A stretch of DNA of 64,000 nt, from the NCBI RefSeq assembly GCF_900107675.1, contig NZ_FNRI01000013.1, positions 1 through 64,000 on the forward strand, given 5' to 3'. Positions 7,905-16,069 of the stretch are shown here, piece by piece (positions within the stretch are counted from its first letter, which is position 1; each line of letters begins with the position of its first letter). Position numbers and translations under genes: made by a program. Below the pieces are notes generated by a model that searched no databases, had not been told where the DNA came from, and saw only the letters and a list, made by a program, of their open reading frames with translations. Source of the DNA: Alistipes timonensis JC136 (GTDB lineage Bacteria; Bacteroidota; Bacteroidia; Bacteroidales; Rikenellaceae).

Positions 7905-8036
7905 TTTCATTCAAATATAAGATTATCAACTAATTTACTATTGTTTAACCAGCATTGGCTTTATGTAAATGTGTCAACCAATGTGTCAACCGAACGAACC
8001 GCCAGCGAAAAAAGATTTCCCAAAATGAATGGAGGA
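7905..8036. other. Spacer between island and tRNA genes
   Basis: No gene is supported. A short direct repeat of TGTGTCAACC lies about 7970-7992, twice in tandem with a 3-base gap, which might be an integrase or att-type relic. From 7691 to 8088 no other coding signal is seen. Confidence 0.4.
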
Positions 8037-8068
8037 CTTGCAGGAATGATTTATTTATCATACATTTG
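8037..8068 (+). promoter_or_regulatory. Promoter of the tRNA-Val pair
   Basis: TTG at 8038-8040 and TACATTTG at 8061-8068 have 20-nt spacing and end 20 bases before the first tRNA. Confidence 0.7.
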
Positions 8069-8088
8069 CACTCGCAATTCAGCAAAAG

Positions 8089-8163
8089 GGGAGCTTAGCT
8101 CAGCTGGTTCAGAGCGTCTGCCTTACAAGCAGAGGGTCGGGGGTTCGAATCCCTCAGCTCCCA
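8089..8163 (+). tRNA. tRNA-Val (anticodon TAC)
   Basis: The 75-nt cloverleaf has acceptor arms GGGAGCT/AGCTCCC with discriminator A. The anticodon stem TCTGC/GCAGA carries loop CTTACAA, giving TAC. The T-loop is TTCGAAT. CCA is not encoded. Confidence 0.93.
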
Positions 8164-8201
8164 CGAGGTACAGCCATCTTGGAAGATGGTTTTTTTATGC
8201 A

Positions 8202-8276
8202 GGGAGCATAGCTCAGTTGGTTTAGAGCGCCTGCTCGACAAGCAGGAGGTCTGCGGTTCAAATCCGCATGTTCCCA
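8202..8276 (+). tRNA. tRNA-Val (anticodon GAC)
   Basis: The 75-nt cloverleaf has acceptor arms GGGAGCA/TGTTCCC with discriminator A. The anticodon stem CCTGC/GCAGG carries loop TCGACAA, giving GAC. The T-loop is TTCAAAT. It is 38 bases after the first tRNA-Val and almost certainly co-transcribed. Confidence 0.93.
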
Positions 8277-8282
8277 CCGATG

Positions 8283-8318
8283 AAAAAAGTCTTTCAGGAT
8301 TTCCTGGAAGACTTTTTT
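8283..8318 (+). terminator. Terminator of the tRNA-Val operon
   Basis: The hairpin AAAAGTCTTTCAGG/CCTGGAAGACTTTT ends in a T run, 7 bases after the second tRNA. It overlaps an alternative upstream start of the next gene, which argues for the ATG at 8347. Confidence 0.75.
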
Positions 8319-8346
8319 GTCGTTCAATCCTTATTCCCGAGCCGCT

Positions 8347-9219
8347 ATGAATACCATTTGGATCGTGCTTCCCATCCTGATCGTGCTGATGTTCCAGCTC
8401 GGTATCGAACTCGACCGGCAGGCTTTCGCCGGAGTGTTCCGCCGTCCCGCGGCCGTCGTCGCAGGGTTGGCGGGCCAGTTGTTGGTCCTGCCGCTCATCG
8501 CTTTCGGCGTGGCCCTGGCGTTCCGCCTGCCGCCCGTGTGGTTTATGGGGCTGATGCTGATCGCCTGCTGTCCCGGAGGCAGTTCGTCGAACGTATTTTC
8601 GATGCTGGCCAAGGGCGACGTGGCTTTGTCGGTGACGCTCACGGCGCTGAGCAGCGTCATTACGCTCTTCACGATTCCGGTGGTGATGGGTTTCGCGGCG
8701 CGCTTCGTCTCCGTGCATACGGAGGCGGCTATCGAACTCCCGGCGGGAAAACTGCTGATGCAGAATATTGTCCTGCTGTTTCTTCCGATGGCCGCGGGAG
8801 CTTTGTTCCGTCATTGGCGTCCGGATGCGGCCCGGCGGGTTCATGCCCTGCTGGGGCATGTGGCCTTTCCGGCGCTGATGTTGCTGGCCGCGGTCTTTTT
8901 CGTGCAGTACGCTTCGGCGATCCTCGAAAACCTCGGGACGCTGGGGTTGGCCGCCGGGGCGCTCATCCTGTTGGCCATGGGTGCCGGGTCGCTGCTGGCC
9001 CGGATGTTCCGCCTCGGGCGGGCGGCACGCAGGACCATCGTCATCGAGGTCGGAATGCAGAACGCCGCGCAGGCCATTGCCATCGCCGCCTCGCCGCTGA
9101 TCTTCGACAACGGTGAAATGGCCGTTCCGGCCATCGTCTACGCTCTGCTGATGAACGTCATCCTGCTCGTTTATCTGAAATTACTGCCGAAATATTCCGG
9201 CGGAACGGTGGCGGATTAG
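8347..9219 (+). CDS. Bile acid:sodium symporter (SBF/BASS) family transporter
   Basis: I start at ATG 8347 (MNTIWIVLPILIVLMFQLGIEL), because the in-frame ATG at 8317 lies in the tRNA terminator. The 290-residue product is almost entirely hydrophobic with about 8-10 membrane helices. It contains the family hallmark ACCPGGSSSNVFSMLAKGD (about residues 75-93) and a second conserved region, IEVGMQNAAQAIAIA, near residue 230. BASS proteins import bile acids or other organic anions with Na+. The substrate cannot be told from sequence. Confidence 0.85.
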   Translation: MNTIWIVLPILIVLMFQLGIELDRQAFAGVFRRPAAVVAGLAGQLLVLPLIAFGVALAFRLPPVWFMGLMLIACCPGGSSSNVFSMLAKGDVALSVTLTALSSVITLFTIPVVMGFAARFVSVHTEAAIELPAGKLLMQNIVLLFLPMAAGALFRHWRPDAARRVHALLGHVAFPALMLLAAVFFVQYASAILENLGTLGLAAGALILLAMGAGSLLARMFRLGRAARRTIVIEVGMQNAAQAIAIAASPLIFDNGEMAVPAIVYALLMNVILLVYLKLLPKYSGGTVAD

Positions 9220-9230
9220 CTCCGATCGGC

Positions 9231-9238
9231 TATATTTG
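9231..9238 (+). promoter_or_regulatory. TAnnTTTG box only 4 bases before the TonB receptor ATG
   Basis: TATATTTG ends at 9238 and the ATG is at 9243. A transcript from it would start at or just beyond the ATG, implying a leaderless mRNA or that another start or promoter is used. Confidence 0.5.
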
Positions 9239-9242
9239 CACC

Positions 9243-11624
9243 ATGAAACTCCTGAAAGTTGCGATGTTGTTTCTGTTCCTGTCGGCGGCGACGGCCGTGC
9301 GGGGACAGCAGGAGACTTATGCCGTCAGCGGACGGGTGATCGACCGCCTGAGCCGCCGCCCCGTGGCTTATGCTGCTGTGGTGCTGGCCGGGCAGGAGCA
9401 AAAAGGCGCTTCGACCGATTCGCTGGGTAAATTTCGCATCGAGCGGGTGAAGCCCGGCATCTGGCGGCTGGCGGTCTCGTCGGTGGGGTATAAGAGCGTC
9501 ACGACACCCGAATATATGGTGTCGGCCGCCACGCCGTTCATCGAGGTCGAACTGGAGGAGGACGCCGAACGGCTGGAAGCCGTGACGGTGCGTCCGTCGC
9601 CGTTCCGGGCCACGGTCGAAAGTCCCGTGAGCCTGCGGGTGATCGGCCTGCAGGAGATCGAGAAGAGCCCCGGCTCGAACCGCGACGTGTCGCGCATCGT
9701 GCGCTCCTATCCCGGCGTGGCCTTTTCGCCTGTGGGTTACCGCAACGACCTGATCGTGCGCGGCGGCGGCCCCGCGGAGAACCGGTTCTACATGGACGGG
9801 ATCGAGATTCCCAACATCAACCATTTCGCCACGCAGGGCGCCACAGGCGGCCCGGTGAGTATCGTCAATGCCGACCTCGTGCGCGAGATCAGCTTCTATA
9901 CGGGGGCTTTCCCCGCCGACCGGGCCGGGGCGCTGAGTTCGGTGCTGGATTTCCGCCTGCGCGACGGCAATGCCGAAAAGCAGACTTTCAAGGCCACGCT
10001 CGGGGCCTCGGAGGTGGGGCTGAGCGGCAGCGGCCACATCGGCGACAAGACCACATACCTGTTTTCGCTCCGCCAGTCCTATCTGCAACTGTTGTTCAAA
10101 ATGCTGGGGCTGCCGTTCCTGCCCAACTACATCGACGGGCAGGTGAAGGTCAAAACATGCCTTTCGGAGCGCGACGAACTGACGGTGCTGGCCCTGGCGG
10201 GCTTCGACAACATGAAACTCAATGTCGACGAGAAGGGCGAGGACGCCGAATACCTGCTGAGCTACCTGCCCCGCATCCGGCAGGAGACCTTCACGGTGGG
10301 GGCTTCGTGGCGCCACTATGCCGGCCGCCACGTGCAGACCGTGACGCTGAGCCACAACTACCTGAACAACCGCAATCTCAAATACCTGCGCAACGACGAC
10401 TCGTCGGAGGACAACCTGACGCTCCGGCTGCGTTCCGTGGAGCAGAAGACCGCGCTGCGGGCCGAGAACCGCTCCTACCTGGGCCGCTGGACGGTCCGCG
10501 AAGGCGTCGAGGTGAACTATTCCGACTATACGAACCGCACGCTGCAACGGCTCTACACCGACAAGTCGCAGCTCTCGGATTACAACACGCGGCTGGGAAT
10601 CGTCGGCTGGGGGCTTTTCGCCGGAGCCGAGTACGCCTCGGCCGACAAGCGTTTCACCGCCTCGGCGGGACTGCGGGCCGACGGGTGCGATTACTCGGGA
10701 CGTATGGCCCGGCCGTGGAACCAGCTCTCGCCGCGCGCGTCGGTCTCCTATGCGCTGGCTCCGGCGTGGTCGGTCAGCGGCAGCGCGGGGCTCTACTACC
10801 AGTTGCCGGCCTATACGGCGTTGGGATTCAAAGAGGAGGGCGGGTTGGTGAACAAGTCGCTCGACTACATGCGGGTCGGGATTTTCAGCGCCGGCGTCGA
10901 CTGGCGGCTGCGCGACCGGCTGATCGTCTCGGTCGAAGGTTTTTACAAGCGTTACGGGGATGTGCCCCTGTCGGTCACGGACGGAATACCGCTCGCCTGC
11001 AAAGGCAACGACTACGGCGTGGTGGGCAACGAGGAGCTGGTCTCTTCGGCGCAGGGACGCGCCTACGGCGTGGAGGCGATGGCCCGCTGGCAGATTCCGG
11101 GGCGTGTGAGCGTCGTGGGGTCGGTGACCGTGTTTCGTTCGGAGTACCGCAACGACCGTTCGGCCCCGTGGATCGCTTCGGCGTGGGACAACCGGTTCGT
11201 GGTCAACGTCAGCGGCACTTACGATTTGCCGCGCCACTGGAGCGTCGGGGCGAAGCTGAGCGTCGTGGGCGGTGCGCCCTACACGCCTTACGACGAAGAT
11301 AAATCGTCGCTCGTCGAGGCGTGGAACGCGCAGGGACGGCCCTATTACGACTATTCGAAATACAATGCCGGGCGGCTCGACGCCTTCGCCCAGCTGGACG
11401 TGCGCATCGACAAGGTCTTCTATTTCCGCCGCTGCATGCTGGGCATCTACATCGACCTGCAGAACGTCGCCGGGGGAAAACTCCGCCAGCCCGACGTGCT
11501 GATGTCCACGGGCGAGATCATAGACACCTCGCTCCCGGTCGCGGAGCAGCGTTACCGCATGAAGAAACTCGAACAGGTCAGCGGCACCTTGCTGCCGTCG
11601 CTGGGCGTCACGGTCGAGTTCTGA
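9243..11624 (+). CDS. TonB-dependent outer-membrane receptor with carboxypeptidase-regulatory-like N-terminal domain
   Basis: A signal peptide (MKLLKVAMLFLFLSAATAVRG, about 1-21) precedes a CarboxypepD_reg-like beta sandwich (about 25-110: VSGRVIDRLSRRPVAYAAVVL...SSVGYKSV). A plug domain follows (about 120-240, with VRGGGPAENRFYMDGIEIPN), then a beta-barrel to residue 793. At 793 residues it is shorter than SusC proteins (about 1,000) and has no SusD neighbour, so a small ligand such as a metal chelate or cofactor is more likely than a glycan. A cobalamin-riboswitch gene lies 860 bases downstream, but this receptor is upstream of the riboswitch. The ligand is unknown. Confidence 0.88.
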   Translation: MKLLKVAMLFLFLSAATAVRGQQETYAVSGRVIDRLSRRPVAYAAVVLAGQEQKGASTDSLGKFRIERVKPGIWRLAVSSVGYKSVTTPEYMVSAATPFIEVELEEDAERLEAVTVRPSPFRATVESPVSLRVIGLQEIEKSPGSNRDVSRIVRSYPGVAFSPVGYRNDLIVRGGGPAENRFYMDGIEIPNINHFATQGATGGPVSIVNADLVREISFYTGAFPADRAGALSSVLDFRLRDGNAEKQTFKATLGASEVGLSGSGHIGDKTTYLFSLRQSYLQLLFKMLGLPFLPNYIDGQVKVKTCLSERDELTVLALAGFDNMKLNVDEKGEDAEYLLSYLPRIRQETFTVGASWRHYAGRHVQTVTLSHNYLNNRNLKYLRNDDSSEDNLTLRLRSVEQKTALRAENRSYLGRWTVREGVEVNYSDYTNRTLQRLYTDKSQLSDYNTRLGIVGWGLFAGAEYASADKRFTASAGLRADGCDYSGRMARPWNQLSPRASVSYALAPAWSVSGSAGLYYQLPAYTALGFKEEGGLVNKSLDYMRVGIFSAGVDWRLRDRLIVSVEGFYKRYGDVPLSVTDGIPLACKGNDYGVVGNEELVSSAQGRAYGVEAMARWQIPGRVSVVGSVTVFRSEYRNDRSAPWIASAWDNRFVVNVSGTYDLPRHWSVGAKLSVVGGAPYTPYDEDKSSLVEAWNAQGRPYYDYSKYNAGRLDAFAQLDVRIDKVFYFRRCMLGIYIDLQNVAGGKLRQPDVLMSTGEIIDTSLPVAEQRYRMKKLEQVSGTLLPSLGVTVEF

Positions 11625-11628
11625 CCCG

Positions 11629-11693
11629 CCCGCTTAAGAAGCGGGTTTTAGAGGGCGATGGACGGTCGCTGAGTTTCCGGTCCGGTTCTGCGC
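11629..11693 (+). repeat. Interspersed intergenic repeat, copy 1 (hairpin plus GC-rich tail)
   Basis: The hairpin CCCGCTT-AAG-AAGCGGG (11629-11645) is followed by TTTTAGAGGGCGATGGACGG and a further conserved stretch. It directly follows the TonB receptor stop and can act as its terminator. A related unit occurs at 22528-22592. Confidence 0.55.
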
Positions 11694-11707
11694 TGCATAG
11701 ATTTAAA

Positions 11708-11744
11708 GGCGATGGACGGCCGCTGCGTTTCTGGCCCGGTTCTG
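11708..11744 (+). repeat. Partial tandem copy of the same intergenic repeat
   Basis: These 37 bases repeat 11654-11690 with a few substitutions, sharing GGCGATGGACGG, CGCTG, GTTTC and CCGGTTCTG. The hairpin part is not duplicated. Confidence 0.6.
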
Positions 11745-12017
11745 TGCCTCTTCGGTTCTGCGTTGCGGGATACGCAAAAAAACAGCAGGGAATCGTCACG
11801 ATTGCCTGCTGCCCCCGGAGGTTGCCCTCCTAAAACTACTAACCCAAACTTAAATAAATGAAGAAACCTCACTGCGGTTGCTGTGCCGCAGCTGATTGAA
11901 ATAATCGCAAAGCCCGTGCCAAAGTCGGAGGGAGGTCGTCCGAAAACGGCTGGCCGGGGCCGAAAAGGCTTTTTGAGCGATTTTGAGGCCTGCAGGACAA
12001 ATATTCCGCCGGATTCG
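11745..12017. other. Intergenic stretch with palindrome and 13-codon mini-ORF
   Basis: A nearly perfect 29-bp palindrome lies at 11783-11811. A 13-codon ORF at 11858-11899 (MKKPHCGCCAAAD) follows an A/T-rich stretch that looks like a Bacteroidota 5' leader. It may be a leader peptide or the remnant start of a lost gene. Nothing else is supported. Confidence 0.4.
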
Positions 12018-12048
12018 TTTGCTTCCCGGCGGGAAAAGCCTATCTTTG
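12018..12048 (+). promoter_or_regulatory. Promoter of the riboswitch transcript
   Basis: TTTG (12018-12021) and TATCTTTG (12041-12048) are separated by 19 nt. The transcript would begin near 12055, just before the cobalamin riboswitch. Confidence 0.8.
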
Positions 12049-12055
12049 TCCCCGC

Positions 12056-12226
12056 AATGGTTTCCCCTCGCGGGGAATTAAAAGGGAATGCCGTGTGAAT
12101 CGGCAACAGTTCCCGCTGCTGTGAGTCCCGCCCGTCGAGGGCATGAAAGGATGCGACAATCTGAGCCACTGGTGAAAACCGGGAAGGCGCCGCATCCGGG
12201 ACGAGTCAGAAGACCTGCCGTGCACG
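12056..12226 (+). promoter_or_regulatory. Cobalamin (B12) riboswitch
   Basis: The conserved elements occur in order: GGGAATGCCGTGTGAATCGG, then AACAGTTCCCGCTGCTGTGAG (about 12101-12124), GAGCCACTGGTGAAAACCGGGAAGG (about 12163-12187), and the terminal GAGTCAGAAGACCTGCC (about 12203-12219). These are the diagnostic cobalamin-aptamer blocks, including the B12 box. The gene controlled is the lipoprotein at 12484, 258 bases downstream. The intervening stretch (12227-12483) has GC-rich complementary segments that could form the expression platform, but I could not resolve it. Confidence 0.92.
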
Positions 12227-12483
12227 ATAGAGAGTTTGCTCCTGCGGAGAAAGGGAGCGCCTGACATGCCGCCGGCATTGTGCCTGCGCGCAATTTGTTA
12301 ACAGCTTTCGCTTTTTTCATTAGCAGCAAACCTCTTCGGACAGACTTTTTACGGTCGGATGAAAAGGTTGTCGCCATGCTTTGCCGGGACTTTCTGCTCC
12401 CGCTCCCGCCTGTGCGTATCTGCCGCCGTCGGGAAAGTCTGTCCGGACGGAACGGACAACACCACTTAACTAAAAAACAAAGC

Positions 12484-14130
12484 ATGATGAAAAAGTTATT
12501 CGTAATTTGCGCCTGGGCGCTGCTCCTCGGCGGATGTGAAAGCGATTCGGGCAACGGTCCCGACGATGTACCCCCCCCCGCCAATCCCGTCTCCCCGGAA
12601 TTGAAACAGAAGGCTAAAGACCTCAATGCCGGGCTCGTTACGCTCCGGGAACTGGCCGGGGCCATGTCGCGTTCGGCGGTCGGCGCCGTGACGGAGGGCG
12701 AAGCCGGAACGCTCATTGCGTTCCGCGACGGCACGGAGGTGATGGTTGTCTGCGATGCGGAGGCTGTCGAAGCCCCGCTGATCGGGATTGCCGCCGCTGA
12801 GGATATTTATTATTGGACGCTCGCCGCCGAGAAAGATACGCCGTGGCTGAAAGACGCTTCGGGGGAGCAGATGCCCGTTTCGGGTGCCGTGCCGGTGACG
12901 GATGTCGATGACGAGGGGTATTGGACCGTGACGACGGGCGAGGCGGCTCCGTGGCGAATCGTGGATGCCGCCGGGGAGCCGATCAAAGCGTCGGAGGAGG
13001 TGTCGGTGGTTCTGTTCCGTTCGGTGACGACGGCGGAGGGGCGTGTGAAAGTCACGCTGGCCGACGGCGGAGAGCTTTCGGCGGCGAAGGTCGACGACCT
13101 GAGCGCCTCGGGAACGGCCAACTGCTATGTGGTTTCGGCTCCGGGAACCTATGCGTTCAATGCGAAGGTGCGCGGAAACGGTGCGGGCGAAGCGGCTTCG
13201 GCGGGTTTCGACCCGGCGATCGAAATGGCCGACGGCATGACGGCCGACTGGATGTGGACCGACCGGGAAGGGCTGGTTTCGGACGTGGCCCTCGACAAGG
13301 AGTCCGGGGAGATTGTCTTCACGGTCGGTGAGGGCAAGGGCAACGCGCTGGTGGCCCTCGTGCAGGCGGGTGCGATCGTGTGGAGCTGGCACATCTGGGT
13401 GACCGACGTTCCGCAGACGATGGCTTATGAGAACGGCGTGGTCTTTATGGACCGCAACCTGGGCGCCGTGGGAACTGCCGTCGGCAGCACGGATGCTTAC
13501 GGCATGTATTACCAGTGGGGGCGCAAGGACCCGTTCTACTGGGGAACGAAAACCTCGACAAGTACCACCGCTTTCGATGAGTTGAAAGAGCTTACTGTCG
13601 TAAATCCCGCCTATGAGTCATTAATGTGGGGCTTCTCCAAGGCGGCTGTGACGCATGAAACTGCTGCCGCGAATCCCATGACGTTTTATAATAATACGGT
13701 CGGGACCGGCTACAACTGGCTGGCGAAACCCAACGCGAAGTTGTGGGGCGAAACCAAACAGCTCAACGATCCGTGCCCTCCGGGATACAGGGTCCCGGGG
13801 ATCGACGCGTGGGAGAATTTGAGTTCCGGACGCGACTACATCGACGGCGTTTCGGCATGGGATGTCGAGAACTATGGGGTGACCTACACCCACAACGGGC
13901 AGACGGCCTGGTATCCGGGACAGGGTTATCGCATGTACAGTTCCGGAGCTATTGTCGGCCAGCGGGCTGCGAGCGGCGGTTCGGGCGGTTACTGGTCGTC
14001 CGACGCGACGTCGGTCAAGTCCTATTACCTGTATATTAAAAAGCAGCTCAGTTCCTCCTCCGGTTCGATCAATCCGGAGCTGGATGTACACCGCTCCTAC
14101 GGCTACACGGTGCGCTGCTGCAAGGAGTAG
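12484..14130 (+). CDS. B12-riboswitch-controlled surface lipoprotein with FISUMP-type C-terminal domain
   Basis: I choose ATG 12484 because it gives a lipoprotein signal (MMKKLFVICAWALLLGGC, Cys18); earlier in-frame codons lie in the riboswitch leader. The 548-residue product has a low-complexity Pro stretch encoded by nine consecutive C (12571-12579), two or more Ig-like/beta regions, and a C-terminal Fibrobacter-major-paralogous-like domain (VFMDRNLGAVG...GMYYQWGRKDPF...CPPGYRVPG...YWSSD...RCCKE). Control by a cobalamin riboswitch suggests capture of B12 or related corrinoids at the surface, by analogy with Bacteroides surface lipoproteins. That ligand is inferred. No transporter gene follows it. 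Confidence 0.8.
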   Translation: MMKKLFVICAWALLLGGCESDSGNGPDDVPPPANPVSPELKQKAKDLNAGLVTLRELAGAMSRSAVGAVTEGEAGTLIAFRDGTEVMVVCDAEAVEAPLIGIAAAEDIYYWTLAAEKDTPWLKDASGEQMPVSGAVPVTDVDDEGYWTVTTGEAAPWRIVDAAGEPIKASEEVSVVLFRSVTTAEGRVKVTLADGGELSAAKVDDLSASGTANCYVVSAPGTYAFNAKVRGNGAGEAASAGFDPAIEMADGMTADWMWTDREGLVSDVALDKESGEIVFTVGEGKGNALVALVQAGAIVWSWHIWVTDVPQTMAYENGVVFMDRNLGAVGTAVGSTDAYGMYYQWGRKDPFYWGTKTSTSTTAFDELKELTVVNPAYESLMWGFSKAAVTHETAAANPMTFYNNTVGTGYNWLAKPNAKLWGETKQLNDPCPPGYRVPGIDAWENLSSGRDYIDGVSAWDVENYGVTYTHNGQTAWYPGQGYRMYSSGAIVGQRAASGGSGGYWSSDATSVKSYYLYIKKQLSSSSGSINPELDVHRSYGYTVRCCKE

Positions 14131-14147
14131 CTACGTGATATAATGAA

Positions 14148-14178
14148 AAATGCAGGGTCCCGCAAGGGCCCTGCATTT
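14148..14178. terminator. Bidirectional terminator
   Basis: The GC-rich hairpin AAATGCAGGG/CCCTGCATTTT is flanked by A and T runs, between the convergent lipoprotein gene and purB. Confidence 0.75.
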
Positions 14179-14197
14179 TGCTTTTCGGGAGGACGGC

Positions 14198-15544
14198 CTA
14201 CCGGAACACGCCCGTGTAGGTCGAAGGCGAGAGGGCCCGCAGCTCCGCTTTGACCGATTCCGCCACGTCGAGCGTTTCGATGAACGCCGCGATCGATTCG
14301 CGGGTGATGTGGGCGTTGGTGCGCGTGAGGGCTTTCAGCGCCTCGTAGGGCTTCGGGAAGCCTTCGCGGCGCAGGATGGTCTGGATGCCCTCGGCCACGA
14401 CGGCCCAGTTGTTCTCCAGGTCGTGTTCCAGCGCTTCGGGATTGAGGATCACCTTGTTGAGCCCCTTCATCAGCGATTGCAGGGCGATCACCGCATGGGC
14501 CATCGGGACGCCGATGTTGCGCAGGACGGTGGAGTCCGTCAGGTCGCGCTGCAGGCGCGAGACGGGGAGTTTCGACGCGAGGTGCTCGAAGACGGCGTTG
14601 GCAATGCCGAAATTGCCCTCGGCGTTCTCGAAGTCGATGGGGTTGACCTTGTGGGGCATGGCGCTCGAACCGACCTCCCCGGCTTTGATCTGCTGTTTGA
14701 AGTACTCCATCGAAATATAGGTCCACATATCGCGCGAAAGGTCGATGAGGATGGTGTCGATGCGTTTCATGTTGTCGAAGATCGCCGCCAGGTTATCGTA
14801 GTGTTCGATCTGCGTGGTGTACTGCGAGCGGCAGAGCCCCAGTTTCTCGCCCACGAAGCGGTTGGCGAAATCGACCCAGTCGATCCCGGGATAGGCCGCA
14901 CGGTGGGCGTTGAAATTACCCGTGGCGCCGCCGAACTTGGCCGGCACGGCGATGTCGTGGAGCATGGCCAGCTGTTTTTCGATGCGCTCGACGAAGACCA
15001 TGAATTCCTTGCCCAGCGAGGTCGGCGAGGCGGGCTGTCCGTGCGTGCGTGCCAGCATCGGCACGGCGCGCCACTGCTCGGCGAACGACGCCAGCTTGCC
15101 GCGGACCTCCTCGACGGCGGGGTAGTAGACCCCCGTCATGGCCTCTTTCAGCGAGAGCGGGATGGCCGTGTTGTTGATGTCCTGCGACGTGAGGCCGAAG
15201 TGCACGAACTCCTTATAGGCTTCGAGCCCCAAAGTGTCCATTTTTTCCTTAATGATGTACTCGATGGCTTTGACATCGTGGTTCGTAACCGACTCGATCT
15301 CTTTGACGCGTTGGGCGTCGGCGGTCGAGAAATCGGTGTACAGCGAGCGCAGGGCGGCGAATTTCGAGCGGTCGATCCCGGCAAGCTGCGGCAAAGGCAG
15401 TTCGCAGAGGGCGATGAAATACTCGACTTCGACGCGGATGCGGTAGCGGATGAGGGCCTGTTCGGAAAAATAATCGGCCAGTTTCTCCGTTTTATTACGG
15501 TAACGCCCGTCGACGGGCGAAATGGCGGTGAGGGAAGTTAACAT
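14198..15544 (-). CDS. purB: Adenylosuccinate lyase
   Basis: The enzyme cleaves SAICAR to AICAR and adenylosuccinate to AMP in purine synthesis. I choose the ATG at 15544 (MLTSLTAISPVDGRY), giving 448 residues, close to the 456-residue E. coli enzyme; the in-frame ATG at 15580 would add an atypical extension. The fumarase/aspartase superfamily signature GSSAMPHKVNPIDFENAEGN is present near residue 290. The early ISPVDGRY...LADYFSEQALIRYRIRVE block is typical of this PurB subtype. It is a single gene; the DUF4834 gene diverges from it. Confidence 0.95.
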   Translation of the reverse strand: MLTSLTAISPVDGRYRNKTEKLADYFSEQALIRYRIRVEVEYFIALCELPLPQLAGIDRSKFAALRSLYTDFSTADAQRVKEIESVTNHDVKAIEYIIKEKMDTLGLEAYKEFVHFGLTSQDINNTAIPLSLKEAMTGVYYPAVEEVRGKLASFAEQWRAVPMLARTHGQPASPTSLGKEFMVFVERIEKQLAMLHDIAVPAKFGGATGNFNAHRAAYPGIDWVDFANRFVGEKLGLCRSQYTTQIEHYDNLAAIFDNMKRIDTILIDLSRDMWTYISMEYFKQQIKAGEVGSSAMPHKVNPIDFENAEGNFGIANAVFEHLASKLPVSRLQRDLTDSTVLRNIGVPMAHAVIALQSLMKGLNKVILNPEALEHDLENNWAVVAEGIQTILRREGFPKPYEALKALTRTNAHITRESIAAFIETLDVAESVKAELRALSPSTYTGVFR

Positions 15545-15595
15545 ATCGGGTTGTGATTTGTTTTTGCTTTCAACCGCCAAATTTACGACAATTAA

Positions 15596-15625
15596 TTGAA
15601 ATACGCAGATTTTTCCCTACCTTTG
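15596..15625 (+). promoter_or_regulatory. Promoter of the DUF4834-mla unit
   Basis: TTG (15596-15598) and TACCTTTG (15618-15625) have 19-nt spacing, 23 bases before the ATG at 15649. Confidence 0.75.
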
Positions 15626-15648
15626 TGGGGATGTAAACCAGAATCGGA

Positions 15649-16065
15649 ATGAATTTCTTCACGGCAATCATCGACTCGTTGGTGGGTTTCGTGCAGCGCA
15701 ATCCGCTCACGACGCTCCTTATCGTCATACTGGCGCTCGGCGCCCCCGCGCTGCTGAAAGGCATCGCGTTATTTATATTGTACTTTCTTATGGGTATCGT
15801 AGTATTGGCAATCGTGCTGATGCTGGTCTTCCGCTGGCGGATCTACAAGGTCCGCAAACAGATGGAGGAGCAGTTCGGCGAAGGCTTCGGGGAGCAGACC
15901 CGGGGCGGATTCCGGCAGCGGAATTCCGGCTCGCCGTTTGCAGAGCGGGAGCGCAGGGGCCGCGAAGGCGAAGTGCGGGTGCACAAGACCGCCGGGACGC
16001 CCGAGAAACGCGTATCGAAGGACGTGGGCGACTACGTCGATTTCGAGGAGGAAAAGGAACAGTAG
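15649..16065 (+). CDS. DUF4834-type small membrane protein
   Basis: A 138-residue protein. Two hydrophobic segments (about residues 20-38 and 40-62) are followed by a charged, disordered tail ending SKDVGDYVDFEEEKEQ. This layout matches the Bacteroidota DUF4834 family, whose function is unknown. It lies 4 bases before mlaE and shares its promoter, so a role near lipid transport at the envelope is possible. Confidence 0.65.
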   Translation: MNFFTAIIDSLVGFVQRNPLTTLLIVILALGAPALLKGIALFILYFLMGIVVLAIVLMLVFRWRIYKVRKQMEEQFGEGFGEQTRGGFRQRNSGSPFAERERRGREGEVRVHKTAGTPEKRVSKDVGDYVDFEEEKEQ

Positions 16066-16069
16066 CCGC

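Noticed and set aside
8089..8276. tRNA-Val genes as the integration site of the AT-rich island
   Set aside because: The island lies on the 5' side of the tRNAs and no duplicated tRNA 3' fragment is visible. Most tRNA-targeting integrases use the 3' end, so the claim is not supported from this window.
8317..8346. Upstream ATG for the bile-acid symporter gene
   Set aside because: It lies inside the terminator hairpin of the tRNA operon and adds a hydrophilic stretch before the first membrane helix.
9216..11237. A 673-codon open frame on the minus strand across the TonB receptor gene
   Set aside because: It is an antisense frame produced by GC-rich codon usage. Its composition (Arg, His, Val, Gln rich) resembles no protein family, while the plus strand encodes a complete receptor.
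12280..12483. Upstream in-frame start for the riboswitch-controlled lipoprotein
   Set aside because: It would translate the riboswitch expression-platform region and hide the lipoprotein signal; the ATG at 12484 gives a clean lipobox.
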